From NCBI RefSeq assembly GCF_947179165.1, contig NC_077245.1, positions 11,564,740 through 11,628,739 on the forward strand: a DNA stretch of 64,000 bases, in the 5' to 3' direction. Within the stretch, counting starts at the first letter, position 1. Every line of letters starts with the position of its first letter. This DNA is from Solanum dulcamara (taxonomy: Eukaryota; Streptophyta; Magnoliopsida; Solanales; Solanaceae). This document shows, piece after piece, positions 10,267 through 20,982 of the stretch. The notes under the pieces are model-generated. The model saw nothing but the letters and a program-made list of their open reading frames with translations. It had not been told where the DNA came from and made no database searches. A program made the position numbers and the translations under genes.

Positions 10267-10887
10267 TAGGGGTGTACATGGATCGGATTGGTTCGAATTT
10301 TTTACAAACCAAATCAAACCATTTGTGTCGAGTTATTAAATCTATAAATCAAACCAAACCAATAAAAAACAGGTTTTTCGATATCAATTTTTCTCAGGTT
10401 TTTCGAGTTTTTTTGGATTTTTCGGGTTTTTTCGAGTTTCTCGGGTTTTTCATAGTATCTAATAAAAAGCACAGAGAAGTGCTTTTTAAAAAGAGTTCTA
10501 GTACAAAATATCAACATATAAGATGGAGGCAGAACACTGTTTGATGTTTTAACTTTATAATATAACTTTATAAGATGGGCTTTTTTGTATATTATTTAAA
10601 TGTAAGAAAGAAAACAAAAATTATGAAAAATTTTAAAAAAATATTTATAAATTATATTTTAATAAATATTTTTATGTATAACATAATTTAAAAGTAGTAA
10701 ATCTATAATCGGGTCGGTTTAGGTTCGGTTTGACTTTTTTTAGTTAAAACCAAATCAACTCTATAATGGTCGAGTTTTTTTTCCAAACACCAAACCAAGT
10801 CAAACCAAACCAGTAGTCGGGTTTTTTTCCGATTTGGTTCGGTTTGTCAGTTTGGTGCGATTTATCGATTTGTCATGTACAGCCCTA
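10267..10887. mobile_element. Non-autonomous hAT element (TAGGGGTGTACA ends)
   Basis: The element starts TAGGGGTGTACATGG and ends CATGTACAGCCCTA. The interior is rich in inverted AAACCAAACCAA / TTGGTTCGGTTTG words. The flanking 8-mers (AAATCAGG, CCTGCAGG) do not match, so the TSD has decayed. The 90-aa frames inside are compositional. Confidence 0.65.
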
Positions 10888-11136
10888 CCTGCAGGCTTAT
10901 CCAGGTTGGGCTCAAAAGCCCTTTTCTTAAATGAGCTTCAAAAATCTTAGCTCAGCCTTATTAAATCACGGGTAGGGACAGGCCAGACAACAGGCCTAGC
11001 CCATATTGATGACTTTAATCATATATACTATTATTTCATATACTTTCAAAATATTACCTATCTTACTATTAATTAACAATTTCCTACCATATATCGAAGA
11101 AAATACACTTAGAAACATATATTTTTGTTACAGATA

Positions 11137-11697
11137 TAGGAATGGCAATGGGGCGGGTGCGAGATGGACTCAACCTGCAAATTATTTAAACTGCCCCGCC
11201 CTGCATAACAATATTTTTCTTTTTCAACCCACCCCGCATAAATCAGTCCTGCATAAATTTTTATGCTTTTTTTCTTTTTTAATTGAGTTTAATATGAAAA
11301 ATAAAATTTATAATTCATTTTTCATTTTTCGCTAATTAATATCTCAACAACTAATTAATTGTTTCTAGTTAACATTTCAACAATTGTTTTTTAATTGCTA
11401 ATTAACTCTCATTAAAATTTGTATGGTTTAAATTAAAAAAAAAGAAGTTAAAATTAAAGTCAAAGTTAAATATAAAGAGTTTATATCTTTGATTTTTACT
11501 AATTACAAAGACTTAACTTTCTTCGGATTCCAATTTGATACCATTAACCCGCAACCCACCCCGCATTAATTTTGATAATAATTACTTCAACGCGCCCCGC
11601 ATCCACAGTCCCGCATAGCTCTAAACCCGCCCTGCTCTGTCTAGCTCTAAACTTGCCCCTACCCGTCCCGCTCCGCCCCGCCCCATTGCCATCCCTA
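11137..11697. mobile_element. Non-autonomous hAT element with perfect 8-bp TSD
   Basis: Ends are TAGGAATGGCAATGGGGCGG and the complement of CCGCCCCATTGCCATCCCTA. The 8-mer TACAGATA flanks it exactly (11129-11136 and 11698-11705). It is 561 bp with GC-rich ends and an AT-rich middle. The 109-aa ORF that crosses its left end is spurious. Confidence 0.88.
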
Positions 11698-11705
11698 TAC
11701 AGATA

Positions 11706-12700
11706 CACTACAATAGGGAGAGAGGCGAGCTAACCGGGGAGGAAGACGAGCGAAATTCGTTATGTATCCCAGATACATGCGAATCACACCAAATACATGC
11801 AAATACATATATATAGTATGTATCTAGTGTGATTTCCATGTATTTGGAATATCAAGTACATAAGAGAGTGACGAGCAAGATGGAAAGAGGTAAGGGAGGC
11901 GAGTGCGATTTGTTATTTATCCTAAATACATGCGAACCCACTTGGATACAATCTATGTAGAACAAATTACACTTAATTTTGACCTTTTGTATCTGGACAT
12001 ATCTGGACGTATCCGGATGCATCAAAATCTAGTAAGATACATAATATTGTAAATTAGAATGTATCTAAGTAATTGGCTTTTAAATTAGTGGAATTTATCA
12101 TTTACGTAAGTGTTCGTACACTAATTAGGACTGCATATCATATAAAAAATAGTCAAATTGCTTAAATAAGTGTTGTCTTTTTCAATATTACTTTCTAATT
12201 TTTTTTGAATCATACATTTGCATTTCTCAACATTATGCATGAACATTCCTCACGTATTTTAAGTATTTTTTTCTTTTTTGTTTACACCATTAAACACCTT
12301 ATATACAATATTATACACATATATAGACTAAGTATACACTATTTATACATTAAATTTATACTACCTGAAGGCAAAAAATCTAAATTCCTTCTCCACTACT
12401 ATATACGACTGAAATATTATGAAAATAATCCTGAGATAGAGACATACCAAAGGAGAACATATTTTTAAAAAAATATAGTACCGCTAACGAACAAAAAAAT
12501 AAACAAAAGGAAGAAAAGAATTGGACTTGAGCCGTTTGAGTTACTTAGGCAAAACTTGGTAATAAACTTATAATTAGGCACAATCTAGTATACTAGATCA
12601 CCGAATGGCTATTGAGTTTAATTATGGAAAACTAAGTTCATGCCCCGTAAAAATAAAATAATTATAAATAAATATTCTTTTACAATTTATATCCCTCAAG
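11706..12700. other. Intergenic, nothing recognised
   Basis: AT-rich DNA with several scattered ATACATGCGAA / GTATCTGGA words near 11750-12050 that look like an eroded repeat, but no boundaries can be defined. Confidence 0.35.
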
Positions 12701-12714
12701 GCATGAAATTCGCA

Positions 12715-13315
12715 AGCAAAATACTGTCACAGTATCAATATACTGACATGGTATCATCGAGGCTACTTCAGTCCTTCATGATACCATCACAGTGTATCTA
12801 TATACTGTCATGGTATTATTAATGTCTACTTCAATCCTTCAGCTATATCTTCATGAAAACCATCATATACTGGCATGGTATCATTAAAGATCGTTTCATA
12901 TAATCATTAAAGACCGTTTTATACAAATGTTGAATGATACCATTATAGTACATATACATTGTGATGGTATCATAAAGGTTTTCCTAAGTCATTCGATATT
13001 ACATGAATGATACTACTACAATATATTCGTATATTATAATGATATTAAAAATCTTTAATGAGACACTTTTAAAATCCTCAATGATACTATAACAATATAT
13101 TAATACCTTATCGGTATCATATAGGATTCTCCTTTTTAATGAAATAAAAATAAAACAATTAAGAGAAAATTATTAAAATTATAATCTTATTTATTAAACT
13201 AATTAATAAATATATTATTTGTGATACTCCGTCGGTATATTGATACCATATCAGTATCATATAGAACTGAGTTTTATCCTCTGTGATACTCCATCGGTAT
13301 AATGTAGGGTGGACG
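12715..13315. repeat. Degenerate satellite-like array, ~60-80-bp period
   Basis: The phrase TATACTG(A/T)CATGGTATCAT recurs near 12738, 12801 and 12868. Progressively eroded forms (GTGATGGTATCAT, CTTATCGGTATCATATAG, GTCGGTATATTGATACC) continue to 13310. Between them GATACCATCACAGT-type words repeat in the opposite sense, so each unit has partial dyad symmetry. No coding potential. Confidence 0.6.
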
Positions 13316-13889
13316 CTTACGTCAGCATGACATCAGCGGACGAATTTAAAAATAATTAAGAGGAGTACAAGGGTGATTAGTTTAGCCGAAAGGGTATATA
13401 AAGAACTTATTTAGGGAAATGATATGAAGTGGTAAATAATTTGTTTAAAAGGTCCATTTTGTGTAGTTTTCCCTTTAATTATTCACGTTTGAACCAGAAC
13501 ACATGCCTATTTAAGATTAAGATATTTGAATTTATAAATATGATACTAAGATGTTGATCAAGATAAGATGCTAGAGAATTAAGATTGATTGTTTGTCAAC
13601 ATTTGAATGTATAAATTTGTCTTGATTTAAATATTAATAAATAAAAACTATATAAAACACTAATTAGTCGTATACTATATTAGAATATTCTTAAAAATTT
13701 ATATAGTGATTGAGGGCGTCGATAACAGATGGTGATTGATGGTGATGTTGAATAATGTGTGGTGGTCCTGAATACATAATAGCTAGTGGGGAAATCCCAT
13801 TAGCTCACCAGTTTAGCTATTTAAATTTTCACCTTATTGGTACATCACAATATTTTCACGACTTGATCATCTTCTCAATCAGATGAGGA
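13316..13889. other. Intergenic, nothing recognised
   Basis: A short GGTGATTGATGGTGATG simple-sequence stretch near 13720 is the only notable item. Confidence 0.4.
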
Positions 13890-14610
13890 TAGGGGTGGGC
13901 GTCCGGTTCTATGGTTCGATTTTATCAAATTTCGGTTCGATTCTTTGATTTTTGATTTTTGATTTTGAAAAAGTGTGCATCGAATATCGAACTGAACTAA
14001 TGTGGTTCGATTTTTTCAACTTCAATTTGATTTGGTTTGATGTTTTTAAAATAATTTTTCGGTGCAGATGAAAAATAAAATGAGGACAAAATCAAAGTAT
14101 AAGACTTAAAAGTTTAAAATCATGTTAAGTGATGATGTGTCTCATCATGGAACACTTATCGTGCTTAAAAGATCATATTTGTCTTTGTCAAGAACATTAT
14201 GCCTCCAACTGCTGCTCGAGAAAAATAAGGGACGAAGACGAGTTCCTTTACATTGCATACATCAGCAAAAATACGTTTGGGTTCCTCTTGAAAATTAATA
14301 TTTGAAGTTAACTATCTGAATTATTAATCTGTTGCTACTTTGTTTCGTTCATGAATGGTATAACTTCTAATTGACTTTTGTTTTTTGGTTAAGAAATGCT
14401 CATATATATAATTTAATTTTTTTAAAAAAGATTAATAAGAGCTCAGTTTTTCGGTGCATCTAAGTTCTAACCTTTACATCGAACATCGAATCAAAAAATT
14501 AAATTTTAAAAAATAAATACCGACATCTAATCGAAAACCTGAATAACCGAAATCGAATTAGTTCGATTCAATTTGATATTTTGATTTTCCGATATTTATT
14601 TCCACCCCTA
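13890..14610. mobile_element. Non-autonomous hAT element (TAGGGGTGG ends)
   Basis: It starts TAGGGGTGGGCGTCCGGTTC and ends TTTCCACCCCTA. Flanking 8-mers GATGAGGA (13882-13889) and AATGAGGA (14611-14618) match 7/8. The interior contains inverted TTCGATT / AATCGAA words at both ends. It has no transposase. Confidence 0.8.
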
Positions 14611-14933
14611 AATGAGGATACGTGATTTATACATTCGAGATGTTGTCTACGAAATCTAATGTACTCTCCATGCCATGTAACCTATCAGAGAACAAATTCG
14701 GGTGTCTAATCTTCCTCTCAATTCGATTTGTAAATCACAATTAAAATCAAAATCTTATTTACTTCCAATTCTCAAGTCTCTTTGGCTAAATCTCTTTCAC
14801 TAAGCTAAGTCACTTATTTCACTTACCTTGCGAAAATCAATATAGAATCATTTTAACAATTCCATTAATAAAACATGTTATGAATTTGTCAACAAATTAT
14901 AAGAAATTAGGCAAATGATATGAAGCATCAAAA
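14611..14933. other. Intergenic, nothing recognised
   Basis: AT-rich spacer between an hAT element and a nested MULE pair. Confidence 0.4.
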
Positions 14934-14942
14934 AATTGCAAA

Positions 14943-16640
14943 GGCCAAACACATACACATCCCCTCTAATTAACTTCTCTCGTTTTTTATTTTGGTTCTC
15001 TATCATAGCTTTATTTCATTTTAACACTTCAATTCCATTTTTTATGTATCATTTAAACACAAAATACTAATTTTATTATTTCTTTATTTTTATATATGCT
15101 TTTTAACTGCAATTTTACATTTCATAAATCGACGTACGTCCATTAGTTTTCGTAAAAAAATAAATAAAAGTTGACGGATAAACATCAATTTTTCGAAAGT
15201 CTCTCTGTATTTTTGTGTAAAAAAAAAGTGTGTTGGTTTTCTTTCTTAAACAATCAATTAAAATAAAGGGAAAAAGTGTTGATATACCCCTCAACTTTGT
15301 CATTAGGAGCTGATATACCCTTGTTATGAAAGCGGCTCATATATACCCCTATCATTACACAAATGTCTCATTTACCCCACCGTTACAAAAGTAACTCACA
15401 TATACCCTTTTCATCTAAACGAGGTGAAAAAATTACTTTTTTTAATTTTTAATTTTAAAAAAATCATATATGATATTTTTTTTGAGAAAGTAAAAAAATA
15501 ATAATAAAAAATATATCCATACATGATTTTTTTTTATAGAAAAGTTTAGGGATATTTAATATTTTTCACACATGAATAATTTTTTGACTTCTTTGATTAT
15601 CATTATTTGAGTTTCTAATTTTTTTTTTCTTTCATTCTTTAGTGTAAAAATAAGAGAAATAAAAAAAAGAAGTGTGAATGGAAAAAAGAGAAAAAAAAAT
15701 TAAAATTATTTTTTTGCGGTTATATTGTAATTTAAAACTAATTTTTTTACTGCTATATTTTAATTTAGATTTTTTATCTATAAAACAATTTGGGGCATGT
15801 ATAATAAAATTTCACAAGAAAAGTAATGAGAAAAATAAATTTGACCATCAAAATAATAAATTCAAATTAGTTGTTGAATCAAAAAAGTCAGGATCAAATA
15901 TACCCTTATATGTGTTATTTTTTAATAAAAAAGTTTTAAAAATAAATTTAAAATTAATTATTTTACTTCCGTTAGAAAAGGGGTATATGTGAGTCATTTG
16001 TGTAACAGTAGGGTATATATGAACCACTTTCATAACAAGGCATATCACCTCTAAATGACAAAGTTAAGGGGTATATCATGTCCTTTTTCTCTAAAATAAA
16101 TAAAATCACATATTTTATTTTTTCATATTTAGGCTATCTAGATTTAACTCAAATACTAATTTTCTAATTTTTAATTCAACTAAATAAAGGTAAAAAAAAT
16201 TTATCTTCAATATGAATAAAAAAAAAGACTCTTGTTCATTGCTAATAACGCTACTAAAAAAATGCTTAAATTTGACAGACATCGTTGGATTGTCATTGTT
16301 TATTTAAGAAAGAAAACTGATGCACTTTCATCAGTTATTTTTCATGCAAAAATGTAGAGAAACTCTCAAAAAAAATTGTTATTTTTTAAAAAAATATTAA
16401 TGTTCGTTTGTCAATTTATTTTTATTTTTTACATAAACTAACAGACGAACATCGATTTTTAAAATGTAAAATTATAATTGAAGAGCATATATAAAAATAA
16501 AGAAATCATAAAATTAGTATTTTGTGTTTAAATGGTACATAAAAAATGGGGTTGAAGAATTAAAATGGAACAAGATTAAAATAGAGTACCGAAATGAAAA
16601 AAATAAAGGCAAGTTAGAGAGGTTATCTATGTATTTGGCC
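14943..16640. mobile_element. Long-TIR MULE MITE, split by a second MULE MITE
   Basis: The left arm (14943-15267) and the complement of the right arm (16092-16640) align over about 290 bp. Words such as CATTTTTTATGTA, ATTTAAACACAAAATACTAA and TCTTTATTTTTATATATGC are shared in order. Both ends read GGCCAAA. Flanking 9-mers AATTGCAAA (14934-14942) and AATTGTAAA (16641-16649) match 8/9. Long TIRs with a 9-bp TSD indicate a Mutator-like element. No transposase is present. Confidence 0.85.
15268..16091. mobile_element. MULE MITE nested in the one above, perfect 9-bp TSD
   Basis: The 9-mer TAAAATAAA flanks both ends exactly (15259-15267 and 16092-16100). The left end GGGAAAAAGTGTTGATATAC mirrors the right end ATATCATGTCCTTTTTCTC, and the inverted similarity continues about 150 bp through TATACCCCT(C/T)AACTTTGTCATT. 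The 104-aa ORF inside has no recognisable domain and is AT-rich noise. Confidence 0.88.
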
Positions 16641-17051
16641 AATTGTAAAAATACTTCCATTATTCACTTCATCTGACTAAACTGTTTGTAACGACCCATT
16701 AGGTCGTTTTGAGAACTAGAGCTTTTTATTTCATAAAAGACTTATCCCGTAAATTATTCTTTATGGGTATTTTGGATTATTCGATAATTATGGTTATTTA
16801 ATTGAAGGGTGAATTTAGATAAATTATTTAATTAATGGGCTAAAATGGTAATATATTTAATATCCTATACCACTTATTCTATATTTATTAAAATAAGTTA
16901 ATAGATTTTGTCACTTTTAATAAATAAGAGATTTAGAAAAGAAAAGACAAAGAAGAAGAACTCACCTGTGCGGCGACAATCATCGAACAAGGAAAAATCA
17001 ATTGCTTCAGGTAAGATGTGTACCTCTATTTCCACCATTAATTAATACCAC

Positions 17052-17053
17052 TA

Positions 17054-17088
<35 letters not shown>

Positions 17089-17089
17089 A
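17052..17089. repeat. (AT)n(TG)n microsatellite
   Basis: About 12 AT units run into six TG units; the tract lies in the solo LTR. Confidence 0.95.
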
Positions 17090-17899
17090 TATAGAGTGCT
17101 AGTATATTGATAGGTAATGAATTGAAATTGAAGGTTAGTGGCAGCGTGTGCCTTTAGGTTGGGTAAATGATTTTAGTGGCAATCATTGGCTAATAATGGC
17201 CAATGATTGCATGATTATAGTTGGAATGATTAGGGGATATAAGGTTGGGAATTTATTTCTGCAAATTGTCCGTCGCATGGAATTGTGGCCACTGTCCAAA
17301 TTGCTCTTCACGATTTTTCGATTTTTTTTTTATAATTATCACATTATAATTCAAGCTTTGATATATTAAGATAGGTAATTAAATATTATGTGTAATATAT
17401 TATACGAATATCATTATATTATGTTATTGGGGAATTGAGGCTTAATCCTAGGCTTGAGTTTTAGAGAATTGATTATAGCATTGGGTCTAGGTTAAACATA
17501 TACATATAGTATGGGTGTCTATGAATTCGTTTACTTACGAATATTGTATACTTGTTAGATTGGGAACTTCCTGAGGCATCGAAGAAAGGAAAATCATCGG
17601 TGAATTAGCTTGCTTGACTTTCGATTCTTCGGGTGAGGTCGGTTATGGTTTATACTATATCATAGATAGACTCTTAATAACGATTGATAGTAATTGAGTA
17701 ATGTGTGAACTTTACTATGCATTTAATTGTTGTGGTTTGAATGGTTGATATATTGTTGTGATTGGTCTGCAATTCCAAAATCGTGAAATCCATAATTTTG
17801 AACTTGTCCTATCAAAAGTGATGCCTTGAATAAAGAAGGTTTGATGAAATATTGTTAATGAAGTGAAATGTGATAATAAAGAATAATAAATTAATTATA

Positions 17900-18266
17900 T
17901 TTGGATCGGGTGTCACTTTCGACATGGTATATTTAGATCGGGTGTCACATTACGATACGATATATTTGGATCGGGTGTCACATTCCGACACGGTATATTT
18001 GGATTGGGTGTCACATTTTGACACGGTATATTTGGATCGGGTGTCACATTTCAACACGGTATATTTGGACCGGATGTCATGTTCCGACACGATATTATTG
18101 GATCAGGTATCACGTTCCGACACGGTACATTTGGATTGGGTATCACGTTCCAACACAAGATATATTTAGATCGGGTGTCACATTCCGACACAGAATATTT
18201 GGATCGGGTGTCACATTTCGACACGATATTATTGGATCGGGTGTCACGTTCCGACACAGTAATATT
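17900..18266 (+). repeat. 33-34-bp minisatellite, ~11 copies, inside the solo LTR
   Basis: The unit is roughly TTGGATCGGGTGTCACATTC followed by CGACACGGTATAT. Each copy contains a small inverted pair (GTGTCA...TGACAC-like: GGGTGTCA against CGACACGG). Because the period is close to 33 bp, all frames stay open and encode YLDRVSHSDTV-type repeats; these ORFs are artefacts of the repeat. Spacing and in-place divergence rule out CRISPR. Confidence 0.92.
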
Positions 18267-18984
18267 GAAGGAAAACATATTAAAATGACTTAATACTATC
18301 CAATCTCAAATAACTCATTTCTCAAAAGATCGTGTGTGGAGGTTGGGTCTTCATGTATACTTTTGATATTGTTGACTGATTGTGTAATGGTTCATTGTAT
18401 TGTCACTTGATCTTGATCTTGTTGGTTGCCACATGTTAAGTGTTATGGTTGATTTCCCACTATTACTTTATGCATATTGATTTCTATTTTGAGTCAGCTG
18501 ATAATACATAGTACATGTTGTCATGTACTGACCCCTACTTGTATTTTTCTTTATTTTATTTTGTGGATTGCAACGAGTATTCCATCGACTTCGACTCGAC
18601 CTCAACTCTAGCCAGTGTCCAGCACATCAGGTTCCAGGGTGAGCTATTCCTTCTAGTTCGTGTTGGATTCTCTCGGGCATGGCATGATGTCCTTAGTTTT
18701 CAGACAAATTCAGTTATTTATTAATTCTGGTGTTTGATATTTTCAGACTTAGTATTTTAGAATTAGATATCCTTGAAGTGATGACTTTCAGGTTTTGGAA
18801 AAACGTATGTAATAGACTTTAGTGGGTTTATTACTTCTTACTCTCATAAGTTGAGCTTCCGCATTATTGTAGTATTCCATAAGTTGAATCGTTAACATAA
18901 GATGGGGTTTGTAGCATTGGTTCTCCCACCTAGGAGGATAAGTGTAGGTGTCACTCATGGCCCATTCTGGATTGTGACAGTGTT

Positions 18985-19255
18985 GAAGAATGACAAAAGT
19001 CCCACATTTGTGGTTAATGAGATGTGTAGACTCCTTATAAGGCTTGACAATCCTCTTCCCTTTGAGCTAGCTTTTGGGGTGTGAGTAGACCTAAAACCTA
19101 ATTTAACATGGTATCAAAGCAGAACCCGTATCATCCAATGTTGGACCCTCAAAATTAAAATTGTTCACACACGATGAACTCCTTATAAGACTTGATCAAT
19201 CCTACTTTCTTTGAACTAACTTTTGGGACGTGAATTAGGCGTTAACATATCTAAT
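18985..19255 (+). repeat. TRIM-like pair of ~120-bp direct repeats with tRNA-Met-type PBS
   Basis: Units near 18995 and 19150 share the words GA(C/A)TCCTTATAAG(G/A)CTTGA, CCTTTGAGCTAGCTTTTGGG / CTTTGAACTAACTTTTGGGA and the TGTGAGTAGAC-like end. Between them lies ATGGTATCAAAGCAGAACCC, resembling the initiator-tRNA-Met PBS. This suggests an LTR-PBS-LTR remnant without coding sequence. Ends are not resolved. Confidence 0.55.
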
Positions 19256-20456
19256 CATAGGATTGTATGGCCATCACAAAATTGGGCTAGTTAGGTCACA
19301 CGAATGCTACTATTTTCGATAAGTTTTTAATTTTCGTCCCTTAATTTTTTCTTTTAAGTCTTAAAAAGTTTTTAAAAAAAGGTAATTGACAATGCTCCTG
19401 AATCCTGACATTGAAAAAAACAAAACTAAAAATCGGAAGACAAAAAAAAATCACACGGGACAAGTTATACCTTACAAAGTAAGATTTGCAAGACAAAAAA
19501 ATTTGTGAAGCACAAATTATGCCTTATAAGAATCACCAGAACTTAATTATATGCTGATAAAAGCGTAAGTCCAATTTTAAAATCCACAATTTATTCATAC
19601 AATTTTTGTCGGACAAGACAAAAGTATAGTTAAAAATATTTTAGTTCATAAATTCTCGTTGTATAAGGAATAAAAATAAAAATTAAAGATTACTAATTTA
19701 AAAGACAAAAATTAGGGGGGATTTTGCAAAAACTTGTATATTGACATATAGATTTGGTCAAAGAGTTCTCATTTTTAGGTTTGAAGAGAAAATAAATGTT
19801 TTTTCTACGTACCCACAACGTTACGGTCTAAATTGTGCATGTCATTAACTATCCACTAGGTCCACACAAAAGTATATGTTTTTGTTTCATGTCGGTCCAC
19901 GAATTAATAACATCCTAATAAACAAAGCTTATAATTAAGTTTAATTAAAGTACGTTAAGAACCTTCATATTTTATTAATTATTATATTACTATAATATCG
20001 ACGTCCTTAATTATCAGTTACCACTAACAGTTGTCCTATTAAACCTTGTATTGTACCTAATATTATTAAAATTACATTTACGTATTCATGTTTTGGAATT
20101 AACGTTGAATGAGTCAATGAGCAATAGAGTTGTCTTTTTATCTTATTACATATTAGTTAAAGTATTATTTTCTATTTATACTAATTTTCTTAATAATCTT
20201 AACTCGAAAGTAAATTCAAACCATCAATATCAAGACTACTATTATGTTTTAGTGAACTTTCTTGGTCAAAGCAGTGTTTTTTTTTGTAAGGATTCTTATC
20301 ATCTAGTAATTTTAATCTTTTATTACTAAATAAAATATTAAAAAACATCAAATTGTTCCAATTTATTTTGAAGTGAAAAAAAAAGTAGTTCTACCGTCTA
20401 TAAGCATTTGTTTGGAAAACCATTGTAAATTTGAAGTTGTTGTAATTAATTACTGA
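19256..20456. other. Intergenic upstream of the chitinase, nothing recognised
   Basis: AT-rich DNA without a supported gene. The 92-aa ORF at 20051-20329 has no recognisable motif and biased AT codons. Confidence 0.4.
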
Positions 20457-20707
20457 AATAATAATTACACAATCTAATAATTAAAAAGATATATCTATTT
20501 GTCATAATATAATTATAAATATAATATTTAATTACACAAATTCAATTACATAATTAGATCAATATGTATGTTTGACTCAAATTAATAATAATTACACAAT
20601 CTAATAATTAAAAAGCTATATCTATTTGGCATAATATAATTACAAATATAATGTTTAATTACAAATTCAATTACATAATTAGATCAATATGTATGTTTGA
20701 CTCAAAT
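20457..20707. repeat. 127-bp tandem duplication in the chitinase upstream region
   Basis: Two head-to-tail copies (20457-20583 and 20584-20707) differ at only a few positions and a small deletion. Both contain AATAATAATTACACAATCTA and end in ATGTATGTTTGACTCAAATT, so the duplication doubled a W-box core. Confidence 0.92.
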
Positions 20708-20830
20708 TTATGCAACTTGTATGGTGGATGTTTAATTCTAGAAGGAGAAAGAGAAATGAGAAAAAGCTACTCCTAGCTCATAATAACTTTTTTGACAAAA
20801 TCATAATAGACTCAAAAATGTCAAAGTCAA
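20572..20830 (+). promoter_or_regulatory. W-box cluster upstream of the chitinase
   Basis: TTGACT occurs at 20572-20577 and 20697-20702 on the plus strand, and as AGTCAA at 20825-20830 on the minus strand. TTGAC(C/T) is the core bound by WRKY factors, which commonly control chitinase and other PR genes. Motif presence is seen; function is inferred. Confidence 0.5.
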
Positions 20831-20933
20831 CCAATATGAAAAAAAAGAAGTTTGGTCCATTAATATAATATTTTGAACAATTCAACAATAGTGTCTCATC
20901 TATAATAAAATAATTTTCAATTTCCCATACACC

Positions 20934-20941
20934 TATAAATA
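20934..20941 (+). promoter_or_regulatory. TATA box of the chitinase gene
   Basis: TATAAATA lies 42 bp before the start codon. This places transcription start near 20965 and implies a very short leader. Confidence 0.8.
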
Positions 20942-20982
20942 CTTCTCCCTCCCTATACTTCCCTCCACACAACTCAATAAAA

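Larger units (their letters stand above)
9092..11017. mobile_element. hAT-like element hosting two other hAT MITEs (outer boundary tentative)
   Basis: The left end TAGAGTTGTCAATATGG and the complement of the right end (CCATATTGATGACTTTA) agree over about 17 bp. Shared subterminal words (GGCCCA, CAACCC) occur at both ends. The flanking 8-mers do not match well, so the TSD is lost or the boundary is off. The elements at 9601-9855 and 10267-10887 lie inside it. Confidence 0.45.
16687..18979 (+). mobile_element. Solo LTR of a gypsy-type retrotransposon (2.3 kb)
   Basis: It starts TGTAACGACCCATTAGGTCG and ends ATTCTGGATTGTGACA. These termini are typical of long gypsy LTRs in Solanaceae, which begin TGTAA(C/T)GACC and end near GTGACA. 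Flanking 5-mers CTGTT (16682-16686) and GTGTT (18980-18984) share four of five bases. No internal gag-pol is present, so this is best read as an LTR left after LTR-LTR recombination. It contains the minisatellite at 17900-18266. Orientation is inferred from the termini. Confidence 0.75.

Noticed and set aside
10272..10544. 90-aa ORF
   Set aside because: Falls within the hAT element at 10267-10887 and reflects TTTTTCGAGTTTTTT-type repeats.
11006..11335. 109-aa ORF
   Set aside because: Crosses the border of an hAT element; no recognisable domain.
15678..15992. 104-aa ORF
   Set aside because: Lies inside a MULE MITE, is Lys/Asn/Phe-rich from AT bias and has no motif.
17870..18293. Overlapping ORFs on both strands of regular 11-residue repeats, and possible CRISPR
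   Set aside because: They are translations of a 33-bp direct minisatellite inside an LTR; there are no spacers of constant unique sequence and this is a plant genome.
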